A program made the translations under genes and the position numbers. DNA of 64,000 nt from Halosimplex pelagicum (GTDB lineage: Archaea > Halobacteriota > Halobacteria > Halobacteriales > Haloarculaceae): the NCBI RefSeq assembly GCF_013415905.1, contig NZ_CP058909.1, forward strand, positions 2,976,001 through 3,040,000, read 5' to 3'. Below the pieces are notes generated by a model. That model worked only from the letters and a program-made list of their open reading frames with translations, did no database searches and was not told where the DNA came from. Shown in pieces: positions 1-8,250 of this stretch (position 1 is the first letter of the stretch; the number at the start of each line of letters is the position of its first letter).

Positions 1-94
1 CGCCGCCCCGCCCGTCGTCCTCGAAGCCACCGCCGAGGAGGCCCTGGAGCGGGTGCGTCTGGAGACGCTCGAAGCGCATGCTCACGAGGAGTGA
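1..94 (+). CDS. C-terminal fragment of an unknown protein
   Basis: The frame is open from base 2 to a TGA at 92-94 and gives about 30 residues ending in LEAHAHEE. The residues are rich in Ala, Glu and Leu, with a likely terminal helix (ATAEEALERVRLETLEAHA), as in haloarchaeal proteins. The start lies outside the window. Nothing here identifies the family. It could also be an open stretch in high-GC DNA, but the acidic composition favours a real gene. Confidence 0.5.
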   Translation, partial: AAPPVVLEATAEEALERVRLETLEAHAHEE

Positions 95-239
95 CGGTGC
101 GAGCGGGCCTGACGGAAGTCGTCGACCCGTTTCGTTCACGGCCCTGGATACTCGGGCTGCCAGCGAACCGCTAGCTCGGGAGGGGCCCCGTCCGGAAAAA
201 GATGGTAGTGGACTCGCGGGGCAGGAGCCGCCCGTGAGA

Positions 240-251
240 CGGAATATTCCG
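240..251. promoter_or_regulatory. 12-bp perfect palindrome upstream of hicB
   Basis: CGGAATATTCCG is a perfect palindrome ending 40 bases before the hicB ATG at 292. It lies just before a T-rich stretch (AGGTTTTTCTCC, 257-268) that could act as the promoter element. Toxin-antitoxin operons are usually self-repressed by the antitoxin complex, so this is a natural operator candidate. Binding is inferred. Confidence 0.4.
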
Positions 252-291
252 ACCGAAGGTTTTTCTCCGAGTCCACGCAAGATTCGCTCGT

Positions 292-552
292 ATGGCGACG
301 AGAGCCCACGACGATTCCGACGGGGAGGGAGTGGAGTTCATCCACGAGGACGACGGCTCGATCACCGCCAGGGACATCGAGACGGGGGTCGCTTCCTTCG
401 GAGACACAAAGGCCGAGGCCCTTCGGATGCTCGCCGAGGCCCTGACACTTCACGAGGGCGGCGGCGAACCGGTGTCCGACGAGGACCTCGAAGAGTGGGG
501 CCTCGATCCGGAGAACGAAGGAGACGAGGAACCCCCGGACTTCATGCAGTAG
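292..552 (+). CDS. hicB: HicB-family antitoxin
   Basis: An 86-residue acidic protein. Residues about 14-55 (VEFIHEDDGSITARDIETG, then SFGDTKAEALRMLAEAL) match the short HicB antitoxin fold, a partial RNase H-like sheet followed by a helix. HicB proteins bind and block the HicA mRNA interferase. The tail (residues 56-86) is very acidic and carries no clear DNA-binding domain, so any autorepression would have to come from the core fold or the complex. It sits 6 bases before hicA on the same strand, with the antitoxin gene first, the reverse of the classical hicA-hicB order. The ATG at 292 is the first good start after the palindrome and T-rich promoter region. Confidence 0.85.
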   Translation: MATRAHDDSDGEGVEFIHEDDGSITARDIETGVASFGDTKAEALRMLAEALTLHEGGGEPVSDEDLEEWGLDPENEGDEEPPDFMQ

Positions 553-558
553 ACCCCG

Positions 559-810
559 ATGGTCCGCACGCAGTTTTCCGGGCGCGAAATAGCGAAAGTC
601 CTGCGTAATCACGGCTATCGGAGGGCTGGACGAACTGGGAGCCATCTCCAACTTCGGTGGGAGAGTCCGGACACCGACGAGGTTCGAACGGTGACTGTCC
701 CGATGAAGTCGGAGGACGAGATCCCGATGGGGACGCTCCACTCGATAGCCGACCAGTGCGGCGCCGAAGACTTCGAGGCGTGGTGTCGATGGATCGACGA
801 ACACGCGTAG
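559..810 (+). CDS. hicA: HicA-family mRNA interferase toxin
   Basis: An 83-residue protein with the dsRNA-binding-like HicA fold. Residues 8-20 (GREIAKVLRNHGY) form the first helix. The GSH motif at residues 27-29 contains the catalytic histidine, and MGTLHSIADQCG near residue 57 matches the conserved GTLxxIL-type helix of the family. HicA toxins cleave mRNA and stop growth until neutralised by HicB. Length is normal for the family and all key positions are present, so the toxin looks intact. It is read from the same transcript as hicB, 6 bases downstream. A tRNA gene lies about 150 bases further on in the opposite direction. Confidence 0.87.
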   Translation: MVRTQFSGREIAKVLRNHGYRRAGRTGSHLQLRWESPDTDEVRTVTVPMKSEDEIPMGTLHSIADQCGAEDFEAWCRWIDEHA

Positions 811-966
811 CGACGCGCTTCGAGCCAATCGGACGGGACAGTTCGAGACTCCGAACCAATTCGATCTGAGCCGCCGATAGTTTCGCTACCCGTGGGCGAG
901 AAAGTTCCCGCGAGAACCGCAGTACCGGCGACTAACCGGATAGTTCGCGGGAACGAAAAACCGCTA

Positions 967-1038
967 TGGACTCGCGGGGATTTGAACCCCGGGCCTCTTC
1001 CTTGCGAAGGAAGCGATCTGCCACTGATCTACGAGCCC
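967..1038 (-). tRNA. tRNA-Ala (anticodon CGC)
   Basis: The minus strand folds as a 72-nt cloverleaf. The acceptor stem is GGGCTCG with CGAGTCC, the D arm uses paired GATC strands, the anticodon stem is CTTCC/GGAAG with loop TTCGCAA (anticodon CGC), and the T arm carries GGTTCAAATCC. The discriminator base is A and no CCA is encoded. It lies about 120 bases downstream of rps10 on the same strand, with its own TATA-like box, so it may be transcribed independently. Confidence 0.96.
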
Positions 1039-1063
1039 GCGTATATCGCTCGCAGCGCGGAGG

Positions 1064-1071
1064 GGATAAGT
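1064..1071 (-). promoter_or_regulatory. TATA-like box for tRNA-Ala
   Basis: The minus strand reads ACTTATCC 26-33 bases before the mature 5' end of tRNA-Ala, which is the expected archaeal TATA distance. Confidence 0.5.
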
Positions 1072-1160
1072 CCTGCGCGTGAGAGCGGCTTCGGCAATCG
1101 GTCACACGGTCGCGCCGTCGGGCGACCGGGCGACGGCGGTGGCCGCTGCCACCGTCCCCT

Positions 1161-1469
1161 CTAGTCCTCGAGGACGATCTCGATGGAGACGTCGTTCGGG
1201 ACCTGGATCCGCATCAGCTGGCGCAGCGCGCGTTCGTCGGCGTCGATGTCGATGAGCCGCTTGTGGACGCGCATCTCCCAGTGCTCCCACGTGGCGGTCC
1301 CCTCGCCGTCGGGGGACTTGCGGGTGGGCACCTCGAGCGTCTTCGTCGGCAGCGGGATCGGCCCCGACAGCTCGACGCCGGTCTTGTTGGCGATGTCGTT
1401 GACCTCGCCGCAGATCGAGTCGAGGTCTTCGGGACTGGTGCCGGCCAGCCTGACGCGTGCTTGCTGCAT
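1161..1469 (-). CDS. rps10: 30S ribosomal protein S10
   Basis: A 102-residue protein of normal archaeal S10 length. Recognisable segments are [17 protein letters not shown], the loop region [19 protein letters not shown] and the C-terminal [16 protein letters not shown]10 sits in the 30S head. The loop is the part that in other organisms also contacts transcription factors. The gene starts 3 bases after the end of the EF-1 alpha gene, so the two are cotranscribed and probably translationally coupled. This tef1a-rps10 order is the conserved 3' end of the archaeal str operon. Confidence 0.97.
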   Translation of the reverse strand: MQQARVRLAGTSPEDLDSICGEVNDIANKTGVELSGPIPLPTKTLEVPTRKSPDGEGTATWEHWEMRVHKRLIDIDADERALRQLMRIQVPNDVSIEIVLED

Positions 1470-1472
1470 GAG

Positions 1473-2744
1473 TTACTCGCGCTCGTTGACGGACATGACC
1501 TGCCCCGCGGCGATGGTCTGACCCATGTCGCGGATGGCGAAGCTCCCCAGCTCGGGGATCTCGTTGGCCGACTCGATGCTGAGCGGCTTCTGCGGGCGGA
1601 TGGTGACGACTGCGGCGTCGCCGTTCTGGATGAAGTCCGGGTTCTCCTCCTCGGCCTCGCCCGTCGCGGGGTCGATCTTCTGGTCGATGGACTCGATGGT
1701 ACACGCGACCTGCGACGTGTGGGCGTGGAAGACCGGGGTGTAGCCGGCGGTGATGACCGACGGGTGCTGCATCACGACGATGCGAGCCTGGAAGGTCTCG
1801 GCGACCGACGGCGGGTCGTCGGCGGGACCACAGACGTCACCGCGGCGGATGTCGTCCTGACCGATGCCGCGGACGTTGAACCCGACGTTGTCACCGGGGC
1901 CGGCCTGGGGCACCTCTTCGTGGTGCATCTCGATGGTCTTGACCTCGCCACCGACGTCGGAGGGCTGGAAGCTCACGTTGTCGCCCGTGTTGAGCATGCC
2001 CGTCTCGACGCGTCCGACCGGGACCGTACCGATGCCGGAGATGGTGTAGACGTCCTGGATCGGGAGGCGCAGCGGCGCGTCCGTCGGCGGCTCCGGCTCG
2101 GGCAGCGCGTTGAGCGCCTCGAGCAGGATCTCGCCGTCGTACCAGTCCGTGTTCTCGGACTCGCTGGCGATGTTGTCGCCCTCGAAGGCCGAGACCGGGA
2201 TGAACTTCGCGTTCTCCGTGTCGAAGCGGACCTGGTTGAGCAGGTCCTTGACTTCCTCGACGGCCTCGTTGTAGCGGCTCTCCTCGTAGTCGACGAGGTC
2301 CATCTTGTTGATGGCGACGATCATCTCGCCGATGCCCAGGGTGCGGGCCAGGAAGACGTGCTCCTGGGTCTGGGGCTGGACGCCGTCGTCCGCGGCGACC
2401 ACGAGCACGGCGTTGTCCGCCTGGGACGCGCCCGTGATCATGTTCTTGACGAAGTCGCGGTGGCCCGGACAGTCGACGATGGTGAAGAAGTACTCGTCGG
2501 TGTCGAACTCCTGGTGGGCGATGTCGATGGTGACACCGCGCTCTCGCTCCTCGGCCAGGTTGTCCATGACGTAGGCGAACTCGAAGCCGCCCTTGCCCTT
2601 CTCCTCGGCCTCCTCCTTGTGCTGTTCGATTACGTGCTCGGGGACGCTGCCTGTCTCGTACAGCAGTCGCCCGACCAGTGTGCTTTTCCCGTGGTCAACG
2701 TGACCAATGATAGCCAAATTCTGGTGTGGCTTGTCTTCGCTCAT
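1473..2744 (-). CDS. tef1a: Translation elongation factor EF-1 alpha
   Basis: A 423-residue GTPase that delivers aminoacyl-tRNA to the ribosome. GHVDHGKST (residues 14-22) is the P-loop, DCPGH (91-95) is G3 and NKMD (146-149) is G4. The switch I region has the halophilic RERGVTID motif near residue 67. Two beta-barrel domains follow (for example [12 protein letters not shown] and NVGFNVRGI). It is the first gene of a two-gene operon with rps10, with a TATA box about 50 bases before the ATG. In many haloarchaea tef1a directly follows the EF-2 gene. Here the two are about 6.6 kb apart, separated by the hom/HMGR operon and the ABC transporter genes. Confidence 0.98.
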   Translation of the reverse strand: MSEDKPHQNLAIIGHVDHGKSTLVGRLLYETGSVPEHVIEQHKEEAEEKGKGGFEFAYVMDNLAEERERGVTIDIAHQEFDTDEYFFTIVDCPGHRDFVKNMITGASQADNAVLVVAADDGVQPQTQEHVFLARTLGIGEMIVAINKMDLVDYEESRYNEAVEEVKDLLNQVRFDTENAKFIPVSAFEGDNIASESENTDWYDGEILLEALNALPEPEPPTDAPLRLPIQDVYTISGIGTVPVGRVETGMLNTGDNVSFQPSDVGGEVKTIEMHHEEVPQAGPGDNVGFNVRGIGQDDIRRGDVCGPADDPPSVAETFQARIVVMQHPSVITAGYTPVFHAHTSQVACTIESIDQKIDPATGEAEEENPDFIQNGDAAVVTIRPQKPLSIESANEIPELGSFAIRDMGQTIAAGQVMSVNERE

Positions 2745-2794
2745 TGTTTATCTCACGCGCAGAGGCGCTATGTGGGAACTCTTTGGCGGTTAGT

Positions 2795-2802
2795 GTTAAA
2801 AC
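2795..2802 (-). promoter_or_regulatory. TATA box of the tef1a-rps10 operon
   Basis: The minus strand reads TCGAAATGGTTTTAAC, a purine-rich BRE followed by TTTTAAC. Transcription would start near 2770 and leave a leader of about 25 bases. Confidence 0.6.
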
Positions 2803-2913
2803 CATTTCGATAGCGATTCCACGCGATCCCCACGCCGTCCTGCGATTTGGCAACCGCTCTCACGGACCACGGGCCGACGGCGTGGAGCGGCCCGGACGGC
2901 CGGCCGTCCGCCG

Positions 2914-4200
2914 TCATCCCAGTTCCTCGACGAGTTCGCGAGCGCGGCTCTCTCGGATGTCCTCCCCGGCGACCATGCGGGCCGCGACCTCCTCGACGAG
3001 TCCCGCCGGAGCGCCGGCCTGTCTGGCGACGTTCTCGGCGTGGAGCTTCATGTGCCCGGACTGGATGCCCTCGTCGACGAGCGCGCGCAGGCTCGCCAGG
3101 TTCTCCGCGAGGCCGAGCGCCGCGAGGACGCTCGCGAACTCGTCGGCGCCTTCGACACCGAGAACGTCCATCGCCGCTCGACCGGCGGAGTGGACCGCGG
3201 TCGCGCCGCCGACGGTCCCGACCTGGACCGGGAGTTCGATGCTGCAGATCAAGTCCCCGTCGTCACCGACCTCGTAAGTCGTCAGCGGACCGTACCCCTC
3301 CCGTGCGGCGTACGCGTGTGCGCCCGCTTCGAGCGCGCGCCAGTCGTTGCACGTCGCGACGGCCAGCGCGTCGACGGCGTTCATGATCCCCTTGTTGTGC
3401 GTGGCGGCCCGGTAGGGATCGCCCGCGGCGAACGCCCAAGCCTCGACGATGCGGTCGCGAACGGTCTCGCCGTCGATCCCGCTCGCTTCCTCGGAGTCGT
3501 CTCCGCTGTCGACGAGCGCGTCGGGATCGACCCGGCACCTCGCGCGTGCGAGCCGACAGTCCGCCAGGTTCGACAGGACGCGCAGCGAGACGCGGCCGCC
3601 GGTCGCGTCGGCCACGACCGGCGCGATGGCCTCGCACATCGTGTTCACTGCGTTGGCCCCCATCGCGTCGCGCACGTCCACGAGCAGGTGGACGACGACC
3701 GTCTGGCCGGCCGGTGTGTCGACGACGCGCGCGGTCACGTCCTCGCAGCCGCCGCCGTGGCTCACGAGGACGCCCTGGTCGTTGGCGACGGCGGCGATCT
3801 CCTCGGCGCGTTCGAGGACGCGCAGGCGCGCTGCGGTCGGGTCGGCCACGTCCGCGACCTGGACCTGCCCGATCATGTAGGGCCCGTCCGTGTCGGTGGT
3901 GAAGCCGCCGGTCGAGCGAGCCAGCAGCGCGCCCTTCGAGGCCGCGGCGACCACGCTCGACTCCTCGACGGCCATCGGCACCAGCACGTCCTCGCCGTCG
4001 ACGACGAAGTTCGTCGCGACGCTCAGGGGGTAGGTGATGCTCCCGACCACGTTCTCGCTCAGACCGTCGACCGTCTCGCCGACCTCGCCGTCGGCGTCGA
4101 GCGCGTCGACCGCGTCGGCGTCGAGGTCACGGCGGTCCGCGACCGTCGACAGTCGCTCGGAACGGTCTCGGGTGTAGAATCCGGGGATCCGCGAGTTCAT
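2914..4200 (-). CDS. mvaA: Class II hydroxymethylglutaryl-CoA reductase
   Basis: A 428-residue enzyme that interconverts HMG-CoA and mevalonate. Catalytic motifs are VEESSVVAAAS (Glu79/80), ATHNKGIMN (Lys270), CNDW (Asp286) and the C-terminal GHMKLH (His383/387). RDAMGANAVNTM (178-188) is the cofactor-binding segment. The N-terminus (SRIPGFYTRDRSERL) and the absence of a membrane anchor match the bacterial class II enzymes (Pseudomonas mevalonii MvaA type), not the class I enzyme known from Haloferax. It lies 70 bases after hom on the same strand. It may supply mevalonate for archaeal lipids or work in the oxidative direction. A second, class I gene could exist elsewhere in the genome. Confidence 0.93.
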   Translation of the reverse strand: MNSRIPGFYTRDRSERLSTVADRRDLDADAVDALDADGEVGETVDGLSENVVGSITYPLSVATNFVVDGEDVLVPMAVEESSVVAAASKGALLARSTGGFTTDTDGPYMIGQVQVADVADPTAARLRVLERAEEIAAVANDQGVLVSHGGGCEDVTARVVDTPAGQTVVVHLLVDVRDAMGANAVNTMCEAIAPVVADATGGRVSLRVLSNLADCRLARARCRVDPDALVDSGDDSEEASGIDGETVRDRIVEAWAFAAGDPYRAATHNKGIMNAVDALAVATCNDWRALEAGAHAYAAREGYGPLTTYEVGDDGDLICSIELPVQVGTVGGATAVHSAGRAAMDVLGVEGADEFASVLAALGLAENLASLRALVDEGIQSGHMKLHAENVARQAGAPAGLVEEVAARMVAGEDIRESRARELVEELG

Positions 4201-4270
4201 GCCAGCCAGAACAGGCGGGTCCGCATAGGGCGTTTCGGTCCCACGGGCCCCTGCGAAGCCGAGCGCCTCC

Positions 4271-5227
4271 CTAGCGCTCGGGCAGCCGACCCACGTCGGC
4301 CAGCACCGCGCTCGCGGTCTCGGGCCCGCCCGCGCCGCGCCCGGAGATGTTGAGCCGCCCGGCGTGTTCGGTCTCCAGCTGGACGATGTTCTCGGTGCCG
4401 GTCACGGCGAGCGTGCCGTTCTCGGGGACGAGCCGCGGACCGACGCGCACCTCGCCGGCGGGCGTGACCTCGCCGATGAGCCGGACGGTGCGGCCGTCCT
4501 CGGTCGCCAGGTCGAGCGCGCTCCCGGGGATCTCCTCGATGCCCTGCACCTCGGCGTCGTCCAGCGTGTACTCGCGGTCGTCGCCGGCGAGGACGTTCGC
4601 GACGATGACGCACTTCAGCGCGGCGTCGGTCCCCTCCACGTCGAAGGCCGGGTCGGCCTCGGCGACGCCCAGGTCCTGGGCCTCCGCGAGGACGTGCTCG
4701 TAGTCGAGCCCCTCGGCGGCCATCCGCGTGAGGATGAAGTTCGCCGTCCCGTTGAGGACGCCGCGGGCGGCGTTGATGTGGTCGGCGTCGAAGTCGGCGA
4801 TCGTCGAGAGGACCGGCATCGCCCCGCCGACGGTCGCCTCGAACAGCACTTCCCCGTCGCTCTCGCGCTCCAGTTCGCGGACCTCGCCGTAGCGCTCGGC
4901 CACGGGCCCCTTGTTGGCGAGGACGACGTGGCGGTCGCGTTCGAGCGCGGTCCGAGCGTGGCCGAAGCCGGGCTGGGCGTCCCCGAGCGTCGTCGGCGTC
5001 GCCTCGACGAGAACGTCGTACTCACCGTCCAGCGCGGCCTCGGGGTCCGCGCTACCGACGACGCCGTCGGTGCGCTTGGACTCCAGGGCGGTCGCCACGT
5101 CGACGCCCTCGTGGTCGACGGCGGCCGACGAGGAGTCGGCCAGCGCCGTGACGGTGTGGCCGTAGTCGGCGGCCAGTTCCGCGACGGAGGCGCCGACGGC
5201 GCCGGCGCCCAGTACCGCGAGTCTCAC
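4271..5227 (-). CDS. hom: Homoserine dehydrogenase
   Basis: A 318-residue NAD(P)-dependent enzyme that reduces aspartate semialdehyde to homoserine for threonine and methionine synthesis. The N-terminus RLAVLGAGAVGASVAELAA is the Rossmann glycine motif. The family signature is VLNGTANFILTRMAAEG (137-153), followed by the catalytic segment with DPAFDVEGTDAALK (residues about 173-186; Asp and Lys conserved). It lacks the C-terminal ACT domain of long bacterial enzymes. The upstream gene encodes a free ACT protein and overlaps it by 4 bases, which suggests that feedback regulation has been moved to a separate subunit. Confidence 0.95.
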   Translation of the reverse strand: MRLAVLGAGAVGASVAELAADYGHTVTALADSSSAAVDHEGVDVATALESKRTDGVVGSADPEAALDGEYDVLVEATPTTLGDAQPGFGHARTALERDRHVVLANKGPVAERYGEVRELERESDGEVLFEATVGGAMPVLSTIADFDADHINAARGVLNGTANFILTRMAAEGLDYEHVLAEAQDLGVAEADPAFDVEGTDAALKCVIVANVLAGDDREYTLDDAEVQGIEEIPGSALDLATEDGRTVRLIGEVTPAGEVRVGPRLVPENGTLAVTGTENIVQLETEHAGRLNISGRGAGGPETASAVLADVGRLPER

Positions 5228-5757
5228 GCCGCATCACCCGCCGTGAGCGGCTCGACCAGACGGAGGTCCTTCGCCGCGGCGATGTCGCGCAGGGCGGCCA
5301 GCGTCGAGTCGGTCTCCCCCTCCTCGGTGGCCAGTCGCAGGCGCGCGCTCGACACGTCCTCGGTCCCTTCCGGCGCCGACAGCGAGAGGTCGGTCACCGT
5401 CGCGTCGGTCGTCTCGCGGATGCGCGAGAGGGTGTGCGAGAGGTCGCTGTCGACGATGTGGCCGGAGACGACGATCGTCAGCGACTCGCTGTAGTGTTGC
5501 GTGCCGGCCTGGATGACGTTGATGCCGGCGTCGCGGAGCGCGTCGACGATCTCGTCGAAGCGTTCGGGGGTCGCCTCCAGGTCGACCTCGACGGGGATGT
5601 GACCCCGCGGGGTGAGGTTCCCCCGCTCGTGGAAGATCGAGAGGAGGTTCCCGCCGTTGTCGGCGATCGGGTGCAGCGCCCGCAGGAGCTCGCCCGGCTC
5701 GTCGACGAGTTCGAGCCTGACTGTGTACGCGCGTACCTCGTCGGTCGAGTCGCTCAT
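5224..5757 (-). CDS. ACT-domain regulatory protein, partner of Hom
   Basis: A 177-residue protein with two ACT-like repeats. The first (YTVRLELVDEPGELLRALHPIADNG, residues 11-35) has the ligand-binding DEPGEL turn. The second begins near residue 92 with LTIVVSGHIVDSDL. ACT domains bind amino acids and transmit feedback inhibition. Its stop overlaps the hom start (ATGA, 5224-5227), so the two proteins are made in step and probably interact. The start is supported by a Shine-Dalgarno sequence fully complementary to the 16S tail (GGAGGTGATC at 5763-5772, 5 bases before the ATG), which is unusual in a lineage where leaderless mRNAs dominate. Confidence 0.85.
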   Translation of the reverse strand: MSDSTDEVRAYTVRLELVDEPGELLRALHPIADNGGNLLSIFHERGNLTPRGHIPVEVDLEATPERFDEIVDALRDAGINVIQAGTQHYSESLTIVVSGHIVDSDLSHTLSRIRETTDATVTDLSLSAPEGTEDVSSARLRLATEEGETDSTLAALRDIAAAKDLRLVEPLTAGDAA

Positions 5758-5795
5758 CGCCCGATCACCTCCCTGGTGCGCTCGCGTGCGCTCAT
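5754..5795 (-). CDS. Putative 13-codon upstream ORF of the ACT-hom operon
   Basis: An ATG at 5795 opens a 13-codon frame, MSARERTREVIGR, whose TGA overlaps the ATG of the ACT gene as ATGA. The TATA box at 5817-5825 predicts transcription starting almost exactly at this ATG, which would make the peptide a leaderless first cistron. The strong Shine-Dalgarno of the ACT gene lies inside it. It could be a translational coupling or leader-peptide device. Too short to prove by coding statistics. Confidence 0.4.
   Translation of the reverse strand: MSARERTREVIGR
5763..5772 (-). promoter_or_regulatory. Exceptionally strong Shine-Dalgarno site
   Basis: The minus strand reads GGAGGTGATC, complementary over ten bases to the archaeal 16S rRNA 3' end, 5 bases before the ACT-gene ATG. 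It fixes that start. Confidence 0.75.
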
Positions 5796-5816
5796 TAGGG
5801 GAGACTCACAGGGGGC

Positions 5817-5825
5817 GGCTATATC
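5817..5825 (-). promoter_or_regulatory. TATA box of the ACT-hom-mvaA operon
   Basis: The minus strand reads GATATAGCC, centred about 26 bases before the upstream ORF start at 5795 and about 64 before the ACT gene. Confidence 0.6.
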
Positions 5826-5936
5826 AATCCGGCCATTCCGGTCGTCGGATCGCCCCGCGACGGACCGCCGGAGGCCGCGGCGCTCGCCGCCGGAACCGAC
5901 ACTTATTACTGACATGTTCGAGTAGGGGAAGACGGA

Positions 5937-7154
5937 ATGCCCTCCATACCGACAGGCACGATTAGCAGCACAGCGGCCAAGGCGGTCGTCGTCGTCGCGT
6001 TCCTCGCGGTCGGCGGCGTCGCCGCGGCACAGATGGGCGCCCTCGACGGCGTCACGGACTCGCAGGATTCGGCCATGCTCGAGCCGGTGCCCGACGGGGT
6101 CGACAGCGTCGCCGTCTTCGACGGGAGCGTCCTCGAGTCCGACACGGCCGAGCGCCTCTACGCGACGGGGTACAACGCCACGGTCGGCTCGATCAACGCC
6201 ACCGAGTCGGGCGAGGCCAACGAGACCGACGACGAGATGGTCTCCGCCACCTCGCCGGCCGAGATGATCCCGGCGAACCTGACGGGCGCGTTCGACGAGG
6301 TCGAGAACGAGAGCGGTCTCGACCCGCGCGCGGTCGAGCAGGTCATCGTCTACAGCCAGCGCCAGGCGAACTTCACGTCGCCGCCTTACCAGGGCGCCAT
6401 CGTCGAGGCCGACTGGGAGAAGTCCGACGTGGTCGACGCGGTCTCGGAACAGGCCAACCGGTCGTACCGTAACACGACCGTCGACGGCGTGACCGTCTAC
6501 AAGCCCGAGCCCCAGGAAGAGGAGGACAACGTGACGAGCTTCGGGCCGCCCGAGCCCGACCAGTGGGTCGCAGTCTTCGACGAGGACGAGTACGTCTTCG
6601 GCACCGAGCAGGCCGTCGCCGACGCCGTCGACGTCGAGGCCGACAACGCCGAACCCGTCGACGGCGACCTCCGCCGCGCGCTCGAGGAAACCCGCGACGG
6701 CTACCTCCGGTACGCCCAGAGCTCCCAGAACGTCAACGTCACGCAGATCAACCGGACGATGGGCCAGTCGACCGGCCTGAACGTCACCGCGTACGCCGAG
6801 GCCTACAACGACCTCCACATCACCTCGGGGACCTACTACATCACCGAGGACGGCGAGGCCCTCGGCACCGAGTCGCGCGTCCTGACGAACTCCACGGACA
6901 CCGCCCGGGACGTGAAGGACCTCGCGCAGGGGTTCATCTCCATCCAGGCGGGCGCCATCCAGAACGAGACGCTGGAGACCGAACTCCGCGAGACCGACGT
7001 GACCCGTGACGGCACGACGGTGACCGTCTCGCGGCAGACGGACATCGAGACCGCCGAGACGCTCATCCGCTGGTACGGTTCGATCCTGACCGGCGGCCAG
7101 AGTTCGACGGCGACCGGCGTCGCGACGGGATCGACCGCAGCAGGGATCGCGTAA
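5937..7154 (+). CDS. Secreted haloarchaeal protein of unknown function
   Basis: A 405-residue protein with one N-terminal hydrophobic segment (AAKAVVVVAFLAVGGVAAAQ, residues 13-32) that looks like a Sec signal peptide or signal anchor. The rest is acidic and polar, with many N-x-S/T sites typical of archaeal surface glycoproteins. The C-terminus is Gly/Ser/Ala-rich without a second membrane segment. No enzyme motif is visible. A TATA-like ACTTATTAC about 30 bases before the ATG supports the start. The gene is followed 25 bases later by an ABC-2 exporter, so it may be an extracytoplasmic partner or simply a neighbour. Confidence 0.75.
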   Translation: MPSIPTGTISSTAAKAVVVVAFLAVGGVAAAQMGALDGVTDSQDSAMLEPVPDGVDSVAVFDGSVLESDTAERLYATGYNATVGSINATESGEANETDDEMVSATSPAEMIPANLTGAFDEVENESGLDPRAVEQVIVYSQRQANFTSPPYQGAIVEADWEKSDVVDAVSEQANRSYRNTTVDGVTVYKPEPQEEEDNVTSFGPPEPDQWVAVFDEDEYVFGTEQAVADAVDVEADNAEPVDGDLRRALEETRDGYLRYAQSSQNVNVTQINRTMGQSTGLNVTAYAEAYNDLHITSGTYYITEDGEALGTESRVLTNSTDTARDVKDLAQGFISIQAGAIQNETLETELRETDVTRDGTTVTVSRQTDIETAETLIRWYGSILTGGQSSTATGVATGSTAAGIA

Positions 7155-7179
7155 GGTCCTCCCGTCTCACTGTTCTCGA

Positions 7180-8250
7180 ATGGACGCACCGCTCCTCCAG
7201 AAGGAACTGTTCTGGCTCCGCCGCAACTGGCGAGCCGTCGCCGTCGTCTTCCTGCTCGCGCCCGCGCTGTTCGGCGTCGCCACGACCTCCTTCGACCGGA
7301 CCGTCCCTCAGGACGTGCCGGTCGCGGTCGTGCCCGCCGACGACGCCGTGACGGAGGACGAACTGCAGGCCGTCACCGGCCTCGCGCGGACGGTCTCCGC
7401 GCCGCGCGAGTACGATTCGCCCGACGCCGCGCGGACCGCGCTCGACCGAGAGCGGGTGTACGGCGTCCTCACGGTCGACGACGGCCTCTACGAGAGCGGT
7501 GCGAACGTCACCCTCTCGCTGGCCGTCGACGGCGGGATGGTGACCTACGTCGACCCGTCGCTGGCGGTGACGGGGACGCTCCGCGACCGCGCGGGCGTGT
7601 TCCCGTCGACGGTCACCGTCGAGCGAGAGATCGTCGGCGCCCAGCGGACGCTCCCCGAGTTCCTCTTCGCGACCGGGCTGGTGTACCTGCTCGCCATCTA
7701 CGCGTTCACCTACGTCCCCTACCACCTGGCCCGCGAGCAGCGGGTGTTCGACCGCGTGCGCGTCGAGTCGTCGCTGTGGGCGCTGCTCGCCGCGAAGGCC
7801 GCCCTGTTCGCCGCGCTGGGCGCCGCCGCGGTCGCGAGCATGGGACTAGCGGGCGTCGCGCTCGGCTATCGCGTGTCGGTCGCCGACCCCGCGGCCCTCG
7901 GCGTCGTCGCGCTGACGGGCGCCGCGCTCGTCGCGGTGAGCCTCGGCGTCACCTTCGCCACCCGGTTCTCCGTCGCCGGCCGGTTCGTCAACGTCGCGCT
8001 CCTCGGCGGGATCGTCGCCTTCTCGAACCCCGTCTACCCGACCGGGTTCTTCTCGGCGGCCCGCCGGACCATCGCCGGCTGGAGCCCGGTGTATCACGCG
8101 ACGGTCGTCGTCCGCGCGGTCGCGCTGAAGGACCTCTCCCCCGGACTGTTCACGGACCGTCTGCTCCTGCTCGGCGGCGTCGCCGTCGCCGCGGGCTGCT
8201 GGCTGGCGGCGAGCGTCGTCGCCTACGAACGGAGGGGTCGCGATGGCTGA
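7180..8250 (+). CDS. ABC-2 type transporter permease
   Basis: A 356-residue membrane protein. The first membrane segment is at about residues 18-38 (AVAVVFLLAPALFGVATTSF). A 110-residue extracytoplasmic region follows, and then a block of five segments from about residue 160 to the end (for example ATGLVYLLAIYAFTYVPYHL and AALGAAAVASMGLAGVALGY). This one-plus-five layout is typical of ABC-2 exporters. Its stop lies inside the start of the ATPase gene (8-base overlap), so the two form one unit. The substrate is unknown. Confidence 0.85.
   Translation: MDAPLLQKELFWLRRNWRAVAVVFLLAPALFGVATTSFDRTVPQDVPVAVVPADDAVTEDELQAVTGLARTVSAPREYDSPDAARTALDRERVYGVLTVDDGLYESGANVTLSLAVDGGMVTYVDPSLAVTGTLRDRAGVFPSTVTVEREIVGAQRTLPEFLFATGLVYLLAIYAFTYVPYHLAREQRVFDRVRVESSLWALLAAKAALFAALGAAAVASMGLAGVALGYRVSVADPAALGVVALTGAALVAVSLGVTFATRFSVAGRFVNVALLGGIVAFSNPVYPTGFFSAARRTIAGWSPVYHATVVVRAVALKDLSPGLFTDRLLLLGGVAVAAGCWLAASVVAYERRGRDG

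Noticed and set aside
1263..2813. Long plus-strand frame over the EF-1 alpha gene
   Set aside because: Antisense shadow of tef1a-rps10.
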